Below, piece by piece: positions 38,231-49,900 of a DNA stretch of 64,000 nt. Position numbers and translations under genes: made by a program. The stretch lies in contig JAALGY010000032.1 in the NCBI GenBank assembly GCA_032358165.1, positions 3,720,001 through 3,784,000 on the forward strand, given 5' to 3'. This stretch comes from Diplosphaera chodatii (Eukaryota; Chlorophyta; Trebouxiophyceae; Prasiolales; Stichococcaceae). Position 1 is the stretch's first letter; each line of letters opens with the position of its first letter. The notes under the pieces were generated by a model that ran no database searches, was not told where the DNA came from, and saw nothing but the letters and a program-made list of their open reading frames with translations.

Positions 38231-38696
38231 TGGGCAACGCGCATGGGCGCCAACGTAGTGGTTTTTCCAATTCCGCAGACAGTCCCTAATAAAATGGGCA
38301 GTGCGAGCGCAGCATGAGAGCCGCTGGGTCAGGGACTGGTGCCAGCGGCAGCACCCAAAGGCAGCAGCCTCCCAATTCAGGGGTGCAGCCTGCAGCAGGG
38401 TCCTGCTGCATGCTGGCTGACAATCCCGTGAGTAGAGGAAGTCGTGTGGCAGACAAGCAGGAGGGAACACGGGGCGCAGAAATAGCGGTCAGCTTTTCAT
38501 TTCAGTGTTTTGTCCGCCTCAGAGCAGTAGACGAGCAGGAAAAAGATCAGGACACTTTTCTTGCAATGTGCAAGGTGATTCGACCAAAGAAGCGGGTGCA
38601 TCTTGAAAATCTGATCCCTGAGGCCCTCAAGCGCCAAGGGGCCACTGCAATAGCTGTGGTGTTATCGCACTGCAAAACGCTGCAGCTCCCGTGTCA
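38231..38696. other. Convergent region after SUMO, with an unassigned frame
   Basis: About 470 bases between the SUMO stop and the 3' end of the Mut-7-like gene. A plus-strand frame (38314-38811) includes RPKKRVHLENLIPEALKRQG, protein-like in composition, but it overlaps the exonuclease gene on the other strand and has no recognised homology. It is more likely 3' UTR than a gene. Confidence 0.35.
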
Positions 38697-41600
38697 ACCG
38701 CAGTACAGCATTATCGTATTGTCCGCCATGCCAATATATGTGCCCGCAGTTGCCACACCTACAGACGCAGCAGCGCTTTTCCAACTGACGCTCCACGGGC
38801 GCCCATCGTAAGAGACAGTGGGGTCATCACCAATGTCGTGCGCATGGCAAACTTTGCAGCATCGAGGCACAGCAACGCACCGCCAGAACTGCGTGTATGT
38901 CTGCCGGACCGCCGCAGGCACCTTGCTGTCTTCGGGCAGCTCGTCGCCTGACAACGGCCTGCTGGCACTTCAACTCTGCTCGGTTGCTCTCCGACAGTGA
39001 GTTGCGGAGCATCACCCAGCGGATAGCATGCCACGCCACACACACCCATCGAACTTTAGCATGGAACAGGCCGGGGCCAGCCATGCGTCTCAATGGCATC
39101 ACATGCCGCCGTGTCGTCCCACCTGTTCTCAAACTCGCCATTGCACTTGGCACAGCGTGAAAGCAGCCCCAGCGCGTCTGTGTCTATTGAGAAGGCTACC
39201 AGCACCTGCGGACACATACAGCACTGAATCATGCCGGGAACTTCTGATCCTGCCCTTCATATACCCCTTGCTGCCCTCGTGCAGCAGGACGTGCCTCCTG
39301 CAGCTGCGACCGCTTGTCGTTGCCGCGGAGGAAGTAGGCGGCGTCGCTGTAGCGTCGCTCGATGAACGCCCGGTCCGCTGTCAGCACAACCCGGCCTTCA
39401 GCTTCGGCGCAGTCCACAAGCGCTCTGGAGGGGAGACATGAGAGGAGTCTGAGGAAGAGCTGCTTATGAATTAAGCAGTTTGGTGTGGCCTTTCTGCAGG
39501 CGGCGGGCTAGCTCTATCTGGGGTTGTGCTGAGACTGGCATTATACAAGGTCCGTTTGATGATTACATCATCCATTGATGAGTGCAACAACGTAGGGTGA
39601 GTCAGTAGCACCTGTAGATACGGTGGCGGGGCTGTGTGTGGGGGTCCACAGGCGCCGATGCTGCGTCTATGCCGCACAGGCGCAGCTGCCGTGCCAGTCC
39701 CTCTGCACGGGTCGGTCCCACTCGAGGTTGCTCCCGAGCCAGAAACATTCTCGGCTGTGGCAAGACATGTGTCGCCTCGCAAGCGACGATGCAAGTGTCA
39801 ACAAGGGCACTGCCGGTCAGCAGGTATGGACCATCAGGATATGGCAAGAATTCACCTGCCATAACATCGCACACGAAGCGGGCGTCTTCTGGCTGGCTCC
39901 ATGGCAACCGAACAGGTCGCTCTGGGTCAGGAGGTACGAGGGCATCAGGGCAAGCAGAAGGTGCATGACAGTGCTAAGGAAGCAGATCTGCCGCTGTTGG
40001 CACAGCAAACGAGCCATTTCAATCTCCACCTGCGAAGGCTGGGGTGCCCTTCCGCCCTGGGTTCGTCATGGCATTGAGCAGACGGCCTGCAACCTGCCCA
40101 TCCACCTGCAGCACCCAGGTCACCCGCATGCGCATGCCAGCCTCATGAAGTGTCACGGCAGACAGCAAAAGAAGTGACACCACCTTGATATCTGGTACTG
40201 TGCAGCCGTACAAAAGGCCTGTGTGAGGTGTGCCGCAGCTGCGTTCCAGCCGGCTGACTCACCAGCCTGTGGCCATCTTCAGTGCGTTTCAGCGTCCAGG
40301 CCTCGCCCCAGTGCCGCGTCACGACCTCAGCACCAAATCTGCTGCTGCCGGCAACCGGCTGTGCAGCCTCTGGTGCTGGGTTGCTGCCGTTTGTGTGCTG
40401 CAGGGTGGGCGCAGGGCGGCTGTTCATGCTGCTGCTGCTCGCTGTGGGCTGTGCAGTTGCTGATGCTGCACTGCTGCCGTTTGGGTGCTGCAGCTCTGCA
40501 GGCTGCGCCGTGCTGTCTGATCTGAGAGCATGCTGCTCTGGTGGCGCTGCCGCTGCCTGCAAGCGCAACAGAACGCTTGATGGCATGCTATCCAGCTAGG
40601 TGCAATGAGCCAAAGCGAGGCAGTTCCAAGCAGTCGCCCAATGTGCATCAGTCAGGCAGCGGGCACAGGGCTCCAGCGGCTGTTCGGGCTGCACTGACAC
40701 CACCATGTTGCTTGCATCACAAAAGCCTCACAAGCAGCGGTCACCATGGCATCCAGGAGGTGCAGCAGGCACACGGCGTCGGCGGCCGCGTAGCGCAGCT
40801 GCGCCTGCGACAGCGGCCGCGCCTCCCACGCGCAGCACTGCAGCGCCTTGTCCAGCGGCGCCCCCAGGTGCAGGGCCGCCATGCCCGACAGCCCCGGCAG
40901 CGGCGCCTGGACTGGTGAAGCGTCGCTGTGACTGTGTACGATGAGGGGTGCTTGAACATCACACTACTCAGCCTGACCATTTGCTGGGGTCATCTCATGC
41001 TTTGCCTCAGCATTGGAAGCCAGATTGGCACTCACTGCCGGCTCGTCATCTCCCGGTTCACCTGCTGCAGTGCGCCCCGCTTTGCCAGCAGCTGCTGCAG
41101 CGGCCGCACATCGACTGCCGGTCGGACGGACTTGACCGCCAAGAGCCCAACTCTCTGCCACCCAGCAGCACACTCCGGTCAGAAAGCAGTTGCAGTTGGC
41201 GATGACATCCGCAGACCTAGCAACAACCGTGTCTGATCGGGAGGAGCTTGTTGTCGCTAGGGCTTGGCTCAGGTCATCAAACTACGTCCATCTCACCTCT
41301 GACACAGCCCAGAGGTCGCCCGCAAGGCCAAAGCCCAACTTCAGCGTCGCCACATCAGCAAATAGCCGCTGGATCAGCTGCGCCGTCTCAGCGCGCGGCA
41401 GCACCATGAGGTCCTGCAACAAGCAGACGTCAACGATGGCCGTTTGCCTGCCTGAGTGCCCTGCGCACGAGGATGCAATGACATTGCAAGCATACGGCCG
41501 CTGCTGGCATCACGGCTCAAGTGTGGCAGCTCACCAGTACAAGGGCTGTGCAGGTGCCAGTCTGTGATGATCGCAGTGCCAGTTGTAGCAGCGCTGCTGC

Positions 41601-41805
41601 AGGAGTGGCAGCGCCAGGTGCCCATTCTGCATCAATTCCGATGGCATCCATGTCTGAGAGGCTGCCGCCAGGGAGCAGGTCCTGCTGAAGGGTTGCTAGG
41701 CTGGCTGAGGTGTCGATGAATCGCAGGCACACGCCTTCCGGCATCTGCCAGAAGCGGTCTGGCGCAGGCTGATCGTCTGCATGGACATTCGATGTGCATG
41801 GCATC
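38697..41805 (-). CDS. Mut-7-like 3'-5' exonuclease with C-terminal Mut7-C RNase domain
   Basis: N-terminal DEDDy exonuclease: VCLRFIDTSASLATLQQDLL, the Asp/Glu pair in DAIGIDAEWAP, LIQRLFADVATLKLGFALAG, and the third and fourth acidic/Tyr motifs in LSQAQLRYAAADAVCLLHLL (about 40780). Next is a long Ala/Ser/Gln-rich linker (about 40300-40580). The Mut7-C domain follows: FVCDVMAGEF...ARQLRLCGIDA, GRVVLTADRAFIERR, YFLRGNDKRSQLQEVLVAFS, and a zinc-ribbon-like SRCAKCNGEFENR with VPAAVRQTYTQFWRC. This pair of domains defines mut-7/EXD3-type proteins, linked to small-RNA or RNA processing. The start MPCTSNVHADD at 41805 is provisional, and the last exon and stop near 38697 are uncertain. Introns GT-AG. 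It is head-to-head with the F-box gene. Confidence 0.85.
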
Positions 41806-42434
41806 GCCGCAGGGTGCTGCACGCGGCACTGCTTCCTGTTGACCCTCAAATTCTGCAAGCTGCCGACGCTGGCCAACCTAGAAGCAGCGTGGCAGTCTTT
41901 GTGTAGCTGATGCCGTAGTACTCGTGAGGTAAGCCCCTTGGCTGCTACAGGTGAGCACGCTGCGCAAATGTGCATGTGCAGCACAGCACGATGCGGCCTT
42001 CGTATGCGACATGCAGCAGCGTCCGCCACACTACGATTGCGTCCTCAGATCAGGCTTGAGCCCTGGACGGCTCCCGGATGCTGTCAGGGCCAATTTGCTG
42101 CCACTATTGCCATGTCAGCACTTGGACTGTACTGCACCATGCCACATCATCAGGTACGAGCAAACTTGTAACGCAGTCACACTTTGATGGTGGCAATGGC
42201 CGCACGATGTGCACTTGTCGTCGCACACGGCACTATCACGGTGAGCGATCAGCTTCTGCATTGAGCACCCATCAGGGTGCATGCCGCATGCCACATCATC
42301 ATCATCATCAGTGCGCCCAACCAATTGCCGGGTAATATCAGCAGACCTGCATGATAGTCAGATAAAAGTCGTTGCACGCAGTCCTTCCATAGACCTTCCG
42401 TGCTTACAGAAGCCGTGGCGCAGGAACTGCTGCA
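41806..42434. promoter_or_regulatory. Divergent region, Mut-7-like / F-box
   Basis: About 630 bases between divergent starts. It includes a CAT repeat near 42296. No supported gene; presumed promoters. Confidence 0.35.
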
Positions 42435-43588
42435 ATGCTGCGCCCAGCGTCAATTGATGATCTACCGCCTGAAGTCTTGCAACAGATCCTCACCGCAACG
42501 GCCATTGGCCTGAGCGCGAAGCTCATTAATATCTCAGCCACTACCAGCCAGAGCAACACTGAAAGCTGCCGCAATCTGCAGTCCTATCTGCGCCTGCGAG
42601 CAGTGTGCTCTCGGTAGGTCCCGCATACTATGGCTGACAGATGCGCTGCAGCGTGCAACGACCATTTTGGACAGCTCCAAGGAACAAGGAACACAGTTGA
42701 ATGTATACCCGACGGCTCTGCGGTTGCTGATCCTTGCAGTTGGCGCGGCCTGCTGGACGCAATCCCGCTGCCGGTGGGGCGCATCAACCTGCACTCGGAC
42801 GCAAGGGATGTATGGGAGCTGGCCGTAGCGCATCTGCAAGTGGAGATTCTGCGGTTGTTCCCAAACTACACCGTGGATATGGAACCTGATGTCAAGGCCC
42901 TGGAGTCGCTGCTGGCCAGCAAATCCTTTCGGCGCCACTCAGCCACCAGCCTCCGCACCATCTTCTCCGTGGCATTCACAATGTCAGCGGACAGCGCTGC
43001 GGCCTTCACGCAGCTGGCATGCCTGCGCCGGCTGGACGCACGTGCTGCAGTGCCGCAGCTGCCAGCCACCCTGAAGGAGCTGGTGATCCACGGCCAAACA
43101 CGTCAGCTGCCAAGGCTGCCGCCTGACGTGCTCAGCGCCCTGCCGCAGCTGACGCTGCTCACGCTATGCCATGTTGCGGTGGACATCGGGGAGCTGCCGC
43201 GTAGCCTGGAGTCCATCGAGCTGATCAAGTATGTCATATTGAAGCAGGTGACTATGTAATCTCCTTGACAATGTGTTTTCGAATTTGCCGCACTGCTGTG
43301 GTTTCTGCCCGTATGACTTGCAGGCATTGACCACCTCCCCAGCCTGTGGACTTCGAACCAACTTGTTCGTGCAGTGTGACTCCTGGGCCTGCCCTCAACC
43401 AGGCGATGCGGGCTGCTGCTGCAGCAGCGGACATTGAACCGGATTACGTGCGCCATATATGGAGGAAGCGCCTGGACGGACAGATACGGGTGTACTGCGC
43501 GCTGAGGCCGGGCTGGGACAAGAGCGGCAAGCTTGTGGTTGTGGGTGCTGATACAATCAGTTGTGCAACGTTTGATGAGGTAGACTAG
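42435..43588 (+). CDS. F-box protein
   Basis: ATG 42435 opens a frame with IDDLPPEVLQQILTA and, after a short insert, YLRLRAVCSRW joined by an intron (donor GTAGGT near 42614, acceptor near 42740) to RGLLDAIPLPVGRINLH; together this is a standard F-box. The large exon continues with VWELAVAHLQVEILRLFP, SFRRHSATSLRTIFSV, FTQLACLRRLDARAAVPQLP and repeated L-P-x-L-P-type segments (LPRLPPDVLSALPQLTLLTL, IGELPRSLESIEL), irregular leucine-rich repeats that may bind substrate. The final exon encodes DIEPDYVRHIWRKRLDGQIR and VVVGADTISCATFDEVD-stop at 43586-43588; its acceptor (near 43375) is less certain. Likely SCF ubiquitin-ligase adaptor; the target is unknown. Confidence 0.75.
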
Positions 43589-43959
43589 CCTTTGATCGTG
43601 TGCGCACAAGGATCACCAGCATCAGCATGTGACTACGGTAAGCTCAGTGACAGCGGCGCCAAGCAGGCTTGCAGCACCTTTGCCATTGTTGGAGACACAC
43701 ATAGCTGGCCTGAAGATGTCATGACGCCCAAAAATGGGTGCATTGATACTCACACATAACAACTTCATGCCATTTACAGCAGCAGACCACGTTTTCCTCC
43801 CTGCATTACCTGATATGCACATGTCTTTGCGCTTCAACAACACTCAGAGTCCATGGCCAGCATGCCACTGGCTCGTGTGGCCCAACAGACGACTTGCAGC
43901 CACAGGCCGCTTAGAAGCAAGTGCCAGATCGCAGCTGGTACGTTCCGAGGTGGCTGCGG

Positions 43960-46614
43960 TCAAGCCCCAGGCAGGGGTGGCGGCGACCCCGGCGGTGGCG
44001 GCGGCAGCTCTGGAAGCAGGATGTCCAGCTCCTCCGCACGGGCACATGCCTTGTCGGCCGCCACGAATGCCTGGCTGGCGGTCTTGCCAACGGCCATGCC
44101 TCCACAGATGCCAAGCAGCTGCTCCCGGTTGTATTGCTGCCGCTCGAAACCTGCAGCTGTGAGGCCACTGGTGCTGCCACCGCTGCCATCGTTGGCAGCA
44201 TTCGCTGCAGCTGCCTTGTGCCCCGGCAGCTGCCAGGGCCTCATGGCAAGCGCGCGGCTCATGGGGATGGTCTCCCTCTCCGCTGCAGGGGCTGCGTCAG
44301 CGGCAGGGTCCACTGTCGCCATCCCATTGTTGTGGCTGTTGTGCAAGCGGGTAGCCGGAGCCGCTGCTTGCGCTGCTGCTGCTGTTGCGTCAGCAGCAGG
44401 ACTGGCATCCGATGCGCCAGTGACCGCTGCCCCGCTGTCAACGGTAACCAGTGGCGCCTCAGCCGCCCCTTCTCGACCCTGGTGGCCAGCGTCTGCCTCA
44501 GCCGGCGCGGCCGCAGCTGCACCGGTAGTGGTTCCTGGGGCACTGGAGCCGGCCATCGCTGCTGCCTGGGCGCCCAGCTGCTGTGCCAGCTGCTGCAGGT
44601 GCGCAGCACCGCCGCCGCCGCCGCCGCCGACTTCACTGCTGCTGTGCGCTGCTAGATCAGCATCCGCGGCGGCGGCGGCGATCTGCGCTGCAGTGGCCAC
44701 TGCACTGGCAGTCCCGCGGCGGGCCAGTGCTGTTGCAGCAGCAGCGGGCGCCGCGGACTGCAGGAAGCAGCAGGCAGCGGCCTCCAGAGCACCCGCTGCT
44801 TCCAGCTGCCCGCCCCACATGCGCTGCACCTCCTACAGCATTGCATATGAGGTGCTTTAAGCACGGACTAGCAGCCAGCTTTTCGCTCACCGCAGGCGAC
44901 ACTCGACACTGACAGGACAGTACAATCTGCTCTGCTGACATCTGGCAGGTCAGGCCCGGTGCTGGCCGTTTTGTCAATGCAGCAGCCCACGCCACACGAC
45001 AGCAGGAGGCCGGCACCGCACATGCCAAGCACAGCAGCCCTCGCACATTTCCCCAAATAGATGCACAGGCGACGGTGTCTACCTGCAGGGCGGGGTCGCC
45101 TGGCAGCAGGCGCGCAGCACCTAGTGCAGCAGCCTCCTGCAGCAGACCGGCCCGCTGCAGGGCCGCCAGAGCGCCGCGCACATCGCCTGCATGCCCCCAG
45201 AAGCTGCTGCCATCAGCTTTTGCACGGGGAGAAGCCAGAGCATGAAGCCAGGCATCGATATAGCTGTTGAACACTGAGCAAAGATGGGTCAGCACAGGTG
45301 GAGAACATGCACCGCGTCAGTACAAACATGGTCAGCACAGGCGAAAACATGCAGCACATCGGAGCTTGAAGCACTGTGATTCCTTAAGACTCGCCCCACC
45401 TGCTGCCACAAGCTGCGAGGCCGCCATCTGGGGCTCGCCCCTCACCTCCAGCTGGGCTGCATACACGGCCACTGCCGCTCGCCACACGTCCTTGCCTGCG
45501 GAACGTGCACAGTGAGGGGGGTTCTGCACATCTTGTAGCCGAGCCTTTCGGGTGCAAAATGACAACCGAGAGTCGAGAGCAGCTGTGCAGGCGTGAAGGC
45601 TGAGAAGGGTGCATAGATGGCAGCTCAGCTTGCAGCATCGCGGCCTGGAACCTGAACAGAGCAACACATACTGCAACAAGCGGAGTCCCGTGGACAAAGG
45701 CCGACCTGCTGCGATCGTCATGTTGACGAAGTCTGCCGTCAGCGCGTCGGCAGCCAGCACCGTGTGCAGGGCTGCAGCCGCATCCCCGGCCCACAGCTGC
45801 ATGACGGCCGCCTGCTGCGCCCGGTCCGCAGCGCCGGGCTCGTCGCCCTGCATTGTGGTGCAGGCGGCCTGGCAATAGGGGTTTCGGGCTGAAGGCTGTC
45901 AGAACTGTCCGCCAGCTGGCGCTGCGCAACCCGCCCCTGTGAATTGAGGTGTCCGGCTCCCAAAGGTCAACTTGCCAGTTGCACGTGCAGCAGTCCTGTG
46001 TACCGCTGACGCTGACCATGGATGTCATCCTCAAAGCAAAGGCAGCTTCCTGAGCGGTTCCTGCAGCAAGCTCCCAGGTGCAGGTCTGCATTGGGGCGTA
46101 GTATAGTCTGACAGACTAGGACCTGGTGTGCACCTCGAGAGCCGCAGAGGAAGCAGCCTGCAGCGCTGCGCCAGCATCCAGCGGCCCCTCGAACACGCCC
46201 CAACTGCGCAGCTGCTCGGCGGCGGTTGCGCTGCTTGCGCCAGCCGTACCAGCATCAGTGTGGGCACCAGGGCGGCCACCGGCCGCCTCCACCAGCGCTG
46301 CACACTGCTGCCGTGACAGCTGCAGGCAGGCTGCCAGGGCGGAGTCCGCGGCTGCTGGCTGCAGCAGCTGCGCGGCTGCGTCTCGGGGCGGCAGCACCGG
46401 CAGCGGCAGCGGGCGAGCGCCGAGGCTGGGGCCGTACTTCGCGTGGCGGCCGCGCTTGCCGCCTGTGGCAGCAGACGGCGCAGCGACAGGCGGTGCGAAG
46501 ACACCCGCTGCTGGGGTCGATGCTGAGGCGCCGCTTGCCCTGGAGTGACTGGATGCGGCGGTGCTGGCGGCCGCAGTCGTTGCCGAGGCTACTGGCTTTG
46601 CAGGCTCCGCCGCT

Positions 46615-46647
<33 letters not shown>

Positions 46648-46888
46648 AATGATGGCAGGGCCGCCGGCTGCTGCTGCTCAGGGCCGGGCGTGCTGGGCAG
46701 GACAGAATCGCTGCTGGCGGGCCCCAGAACCTGCTGCTGCTGCTGCTGTGGTGGCAGCCCGCCGTACCGCAGCCGCCCTGGGGACGCTGCAGCCACTGTA
46801 GACAGTGTCTCCAGCTCGCTGGACTCCGCTGAGTGTGAGGAACCTAGCGCCAGATCCTGCCGTTTGTCATCAGCAGCTGGCAGAGCGC

Positions 46889-46925
<37 letters not shown>

Positions 46926-49900
46926 ATCCTGCTGCTGCTCTGCCGCATAACCTCCTGCAGCAGACCTTAAACCGGCGCCGCTGTCGGCAGACATGCCGTC
47001 GCAGAGCGAAGGCGAGCGCTGCAGGGGGGGCTCAGGCGACGGGTGCGCCGGCTGCTGGTCTGGTGCACTTCTTGCCTCGATGTGCGCCAGAGGCACTGCA
47101 GCTGCTGCCTCTGCTGGGCTGCCCTGCAGCTTTGCCTGCCCCTGGTCACCACTGCCACTGTCATGCACAGCCGCTGAGGCCGCTGTGGCGTCAGGAGCAG
47201 CAGCACCACGTACCGGCTCCTGCTGCGCCGCGGTCTGCGCCGCTGCGGGAGGCCCTGCAGCAAAGTCTGCGGGCCACGCACGCACTGTCTGGTCCTCGGA
47301 GCCACTCAGAATGGTGCCCAGCCCGGTGCCGCCGCCGCTGCTGCTGGTGCTATGTGCGAATGGCGCTGCTATTGCGACGCCATCTGGGGACCCTAGCCAT
47401 GCGACCGTGCGCACACGGCCGGCGTGGCCCCGCAGCGTGCGCAGGTGCTGCAGCTGGGCGCCACCCTCTGCTGAGCTGGACATGCTGAAGACCTGCATGC
47501 CATCATGTGCACACCGTAAGATGTGAAGTTATGTCACACGGAAGGGTTTGTGCACATAAGCACGCCAGCCGCCACGCCGGCTGACCGCAGCCCTGTGTAT
47601 CCCTGCGGTGGCAACGGCGGCAAGACGAGCGCCTCGGCAAGTACACCAGCATGAGGATGACTGCCAGCTCAAGGGTCCTCATCCTTGTAGGGATGTCACC
47701 TGCACGGTGGCGTCTGAACAGCCGACGGCCAGGGCGTCGCACTGCGCATCTGGGCACCAGGCCGCCGCCAGCGTCGCCTCCGCCCCTGTGTGGGCTGTGG
47801 CGCCACCAGATGCTACAATGAAGCCCGTGTCCCTGCAGCATGCATACCATGCTGCCCTACTACTTGCTGAACTTCCAAAGGAGACGCATCTCCATGGCGT
47901 CAGAGCCACGCCTTCGCAGTGCCTGGGGTCCACATCATCACCTTCTGCTCAATGTGGGCGTCAGATTGCAAAAGCACAGGACGCACCCGCTGCCGCCTGC
48001 CGCCTGAAAGACGGCGACATTGCCATCGCCGCTACTGGCCGCCAGCCACCCGTCGGCTGCTGTTGGGGAGGCACCGCTGTGCAAAGCAGCGGAGTGAGCT
48101 GCTGTGCTGGGGGTGTCAGCGGCGCTGGTCGGCGGCCGCCACGCCAGGCAGGTGACTGCAGCGCCACTGCCCCGCCGCAAAACCCTGATCGGCTGCCACA
48201 CGCCGCCCGGCTGCGCTGATGCGACGCTGACGGCTCCACTGACGTCTCCTGCCGCAAGCAAGACACATCAAGGCATGTCAGCACTCCAGTGACAGACGTT
48301 GATGAACGCAAAAGCAGATCAAGTTGAGATTGTGGCAGGACTGTGTGACGGCAGCTGCATGAGGAGTGGTGTCCCTTTGTCAATGATGTACAAATGCGTC
48401 CGCTGAAGACTGACCACGCACCGTATGCCAAGCAATCGCCGCTGCCGCTGAAAGCAAAGGCACTGAGCTGTGAAGCCGCTGCGCTCGCCCCTCCCAGCAG
48501 CATCGGGGCAAGATCGACGGGCTTGCACTGCAGGCAGCGCGCGCACACTATTATAGGCGACACGGAGACATGGGAAGCCCTGTTCATTCCAGCGCACGGA
48601 GAGTAACCAGGAGTTGCAGCTAAGCCAGCAGGCTAAGCATGCTTTGATGGCACACGGGCTGCAATGGCGCCAGCGGTCTATTAGCATGTCAACCTTTCTG
48701 CAAGCACTGCCCAAGATGTACTGACTCACACAGCGTCGCAACATGTGCAGGGCAGAACATAAACTCCCAAACCAGCAAAGACGCACCGCAGCACTGTGCT
48801 GGTCCCAGCGCAGCAGGCAGCCTGCGCCGCACAGGCTGTGCAGCACACTGTAGCAATCGGCCCCATCCGCTGCGGAGCCATTGGCGGCGTCACAAGGCCG
48901 CCAGGCGACCTGCAGCACCGGTGCCTTGTGCCGCATCAGGAAGGGCACGGCCACACCTGCAGGAGTGTTGCGAGATCACGAGCCGAGTTGTTTTGAATGC
49001 ATAATGGTAACCTGCACCATTCGCAGATACTGCGGCGAAGCCGCCCAAGCAGGTCGACATCGTGACCGCCCTCGATGTGCGAACCGTGCTCCATGGGTCT
49101 GGAGGCCAAATCATGGGCAGCTGCTCATGGTACCAGCACCGTATGATTCAAGCCATTCTGGCCTGGGTTAACATCAACAGGGCAGCGGGAAAGCGCGCCT
49201 TTGGCAGAGTCCAGCAGCGCCACAGCGCCATCGCCGCAGCCGAGCGCCAGCAGGCCGCCCTCTGTTGGGTGCCATGCCACGGCTGTCACAGAGTCTGGGA
49301 TGCCCTGCACATGATGGACAGCATCAGCTTCGCCAACCGCTGTGCACGGTGCATGCATCGGAGCCCAGGGCCCTCGCCAGCACATGCCGTCTCATAGCAG
49401 ACTGTACCAATGTTTGCAGCATTGCAAGCGTCACGTGAACAGCTGGCGAGCACCTGCCAGAAGAGGTCCGATGCTGCTGCGGCGCTGGCACTGCTGCTGC
49501 TGCCCCTGCCTGGGTGCCGGAGTCGCACCGAGCGGTCACCACAGCCGACCGCTACCGCGCTGCCACCCGGCTGAACAGCAAGGCAATACGCGTGTCCGCC
49601 CAGCCCGAGCAGTTGCCAGTCCACCTTCACACAAGTCGCATGCCACCTGAACGGCTGCTTGGCATCTGTGTACGAAGCACTCCAGACCACCGCAGGATGG
49701 CGATACCAACGAGCCCAGGCTGCGCTTGTGTTAACTTTAAGCTTAATGGCATGCAAACCGGGCAGGACCCAGTGCTGACCTGCACACAGGCCAGCACTGA
49801 CTTCCCTTCTGCGTGCCAACCGCGCACCTTTGCAGCCTTCCAGGCATCTGCCGGAACTGACGGCGGCTGCAGCGGCAGCCGCCACAGCGCCACCGACCGG

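Noticed and set aside
38314..38811. 165-codon plus-strand frame after SUMO
   Set aside because: Overlaps the Mut-7-like 3' exon on the other strand and lacks homology; treated as untranslated sequence.
43853..44860. 335-codon Ala/Ser-rich plus-strand frame
   Set aside because: Antisense to the low-complexity C-terminal exon of the GEMIN5-like gene.
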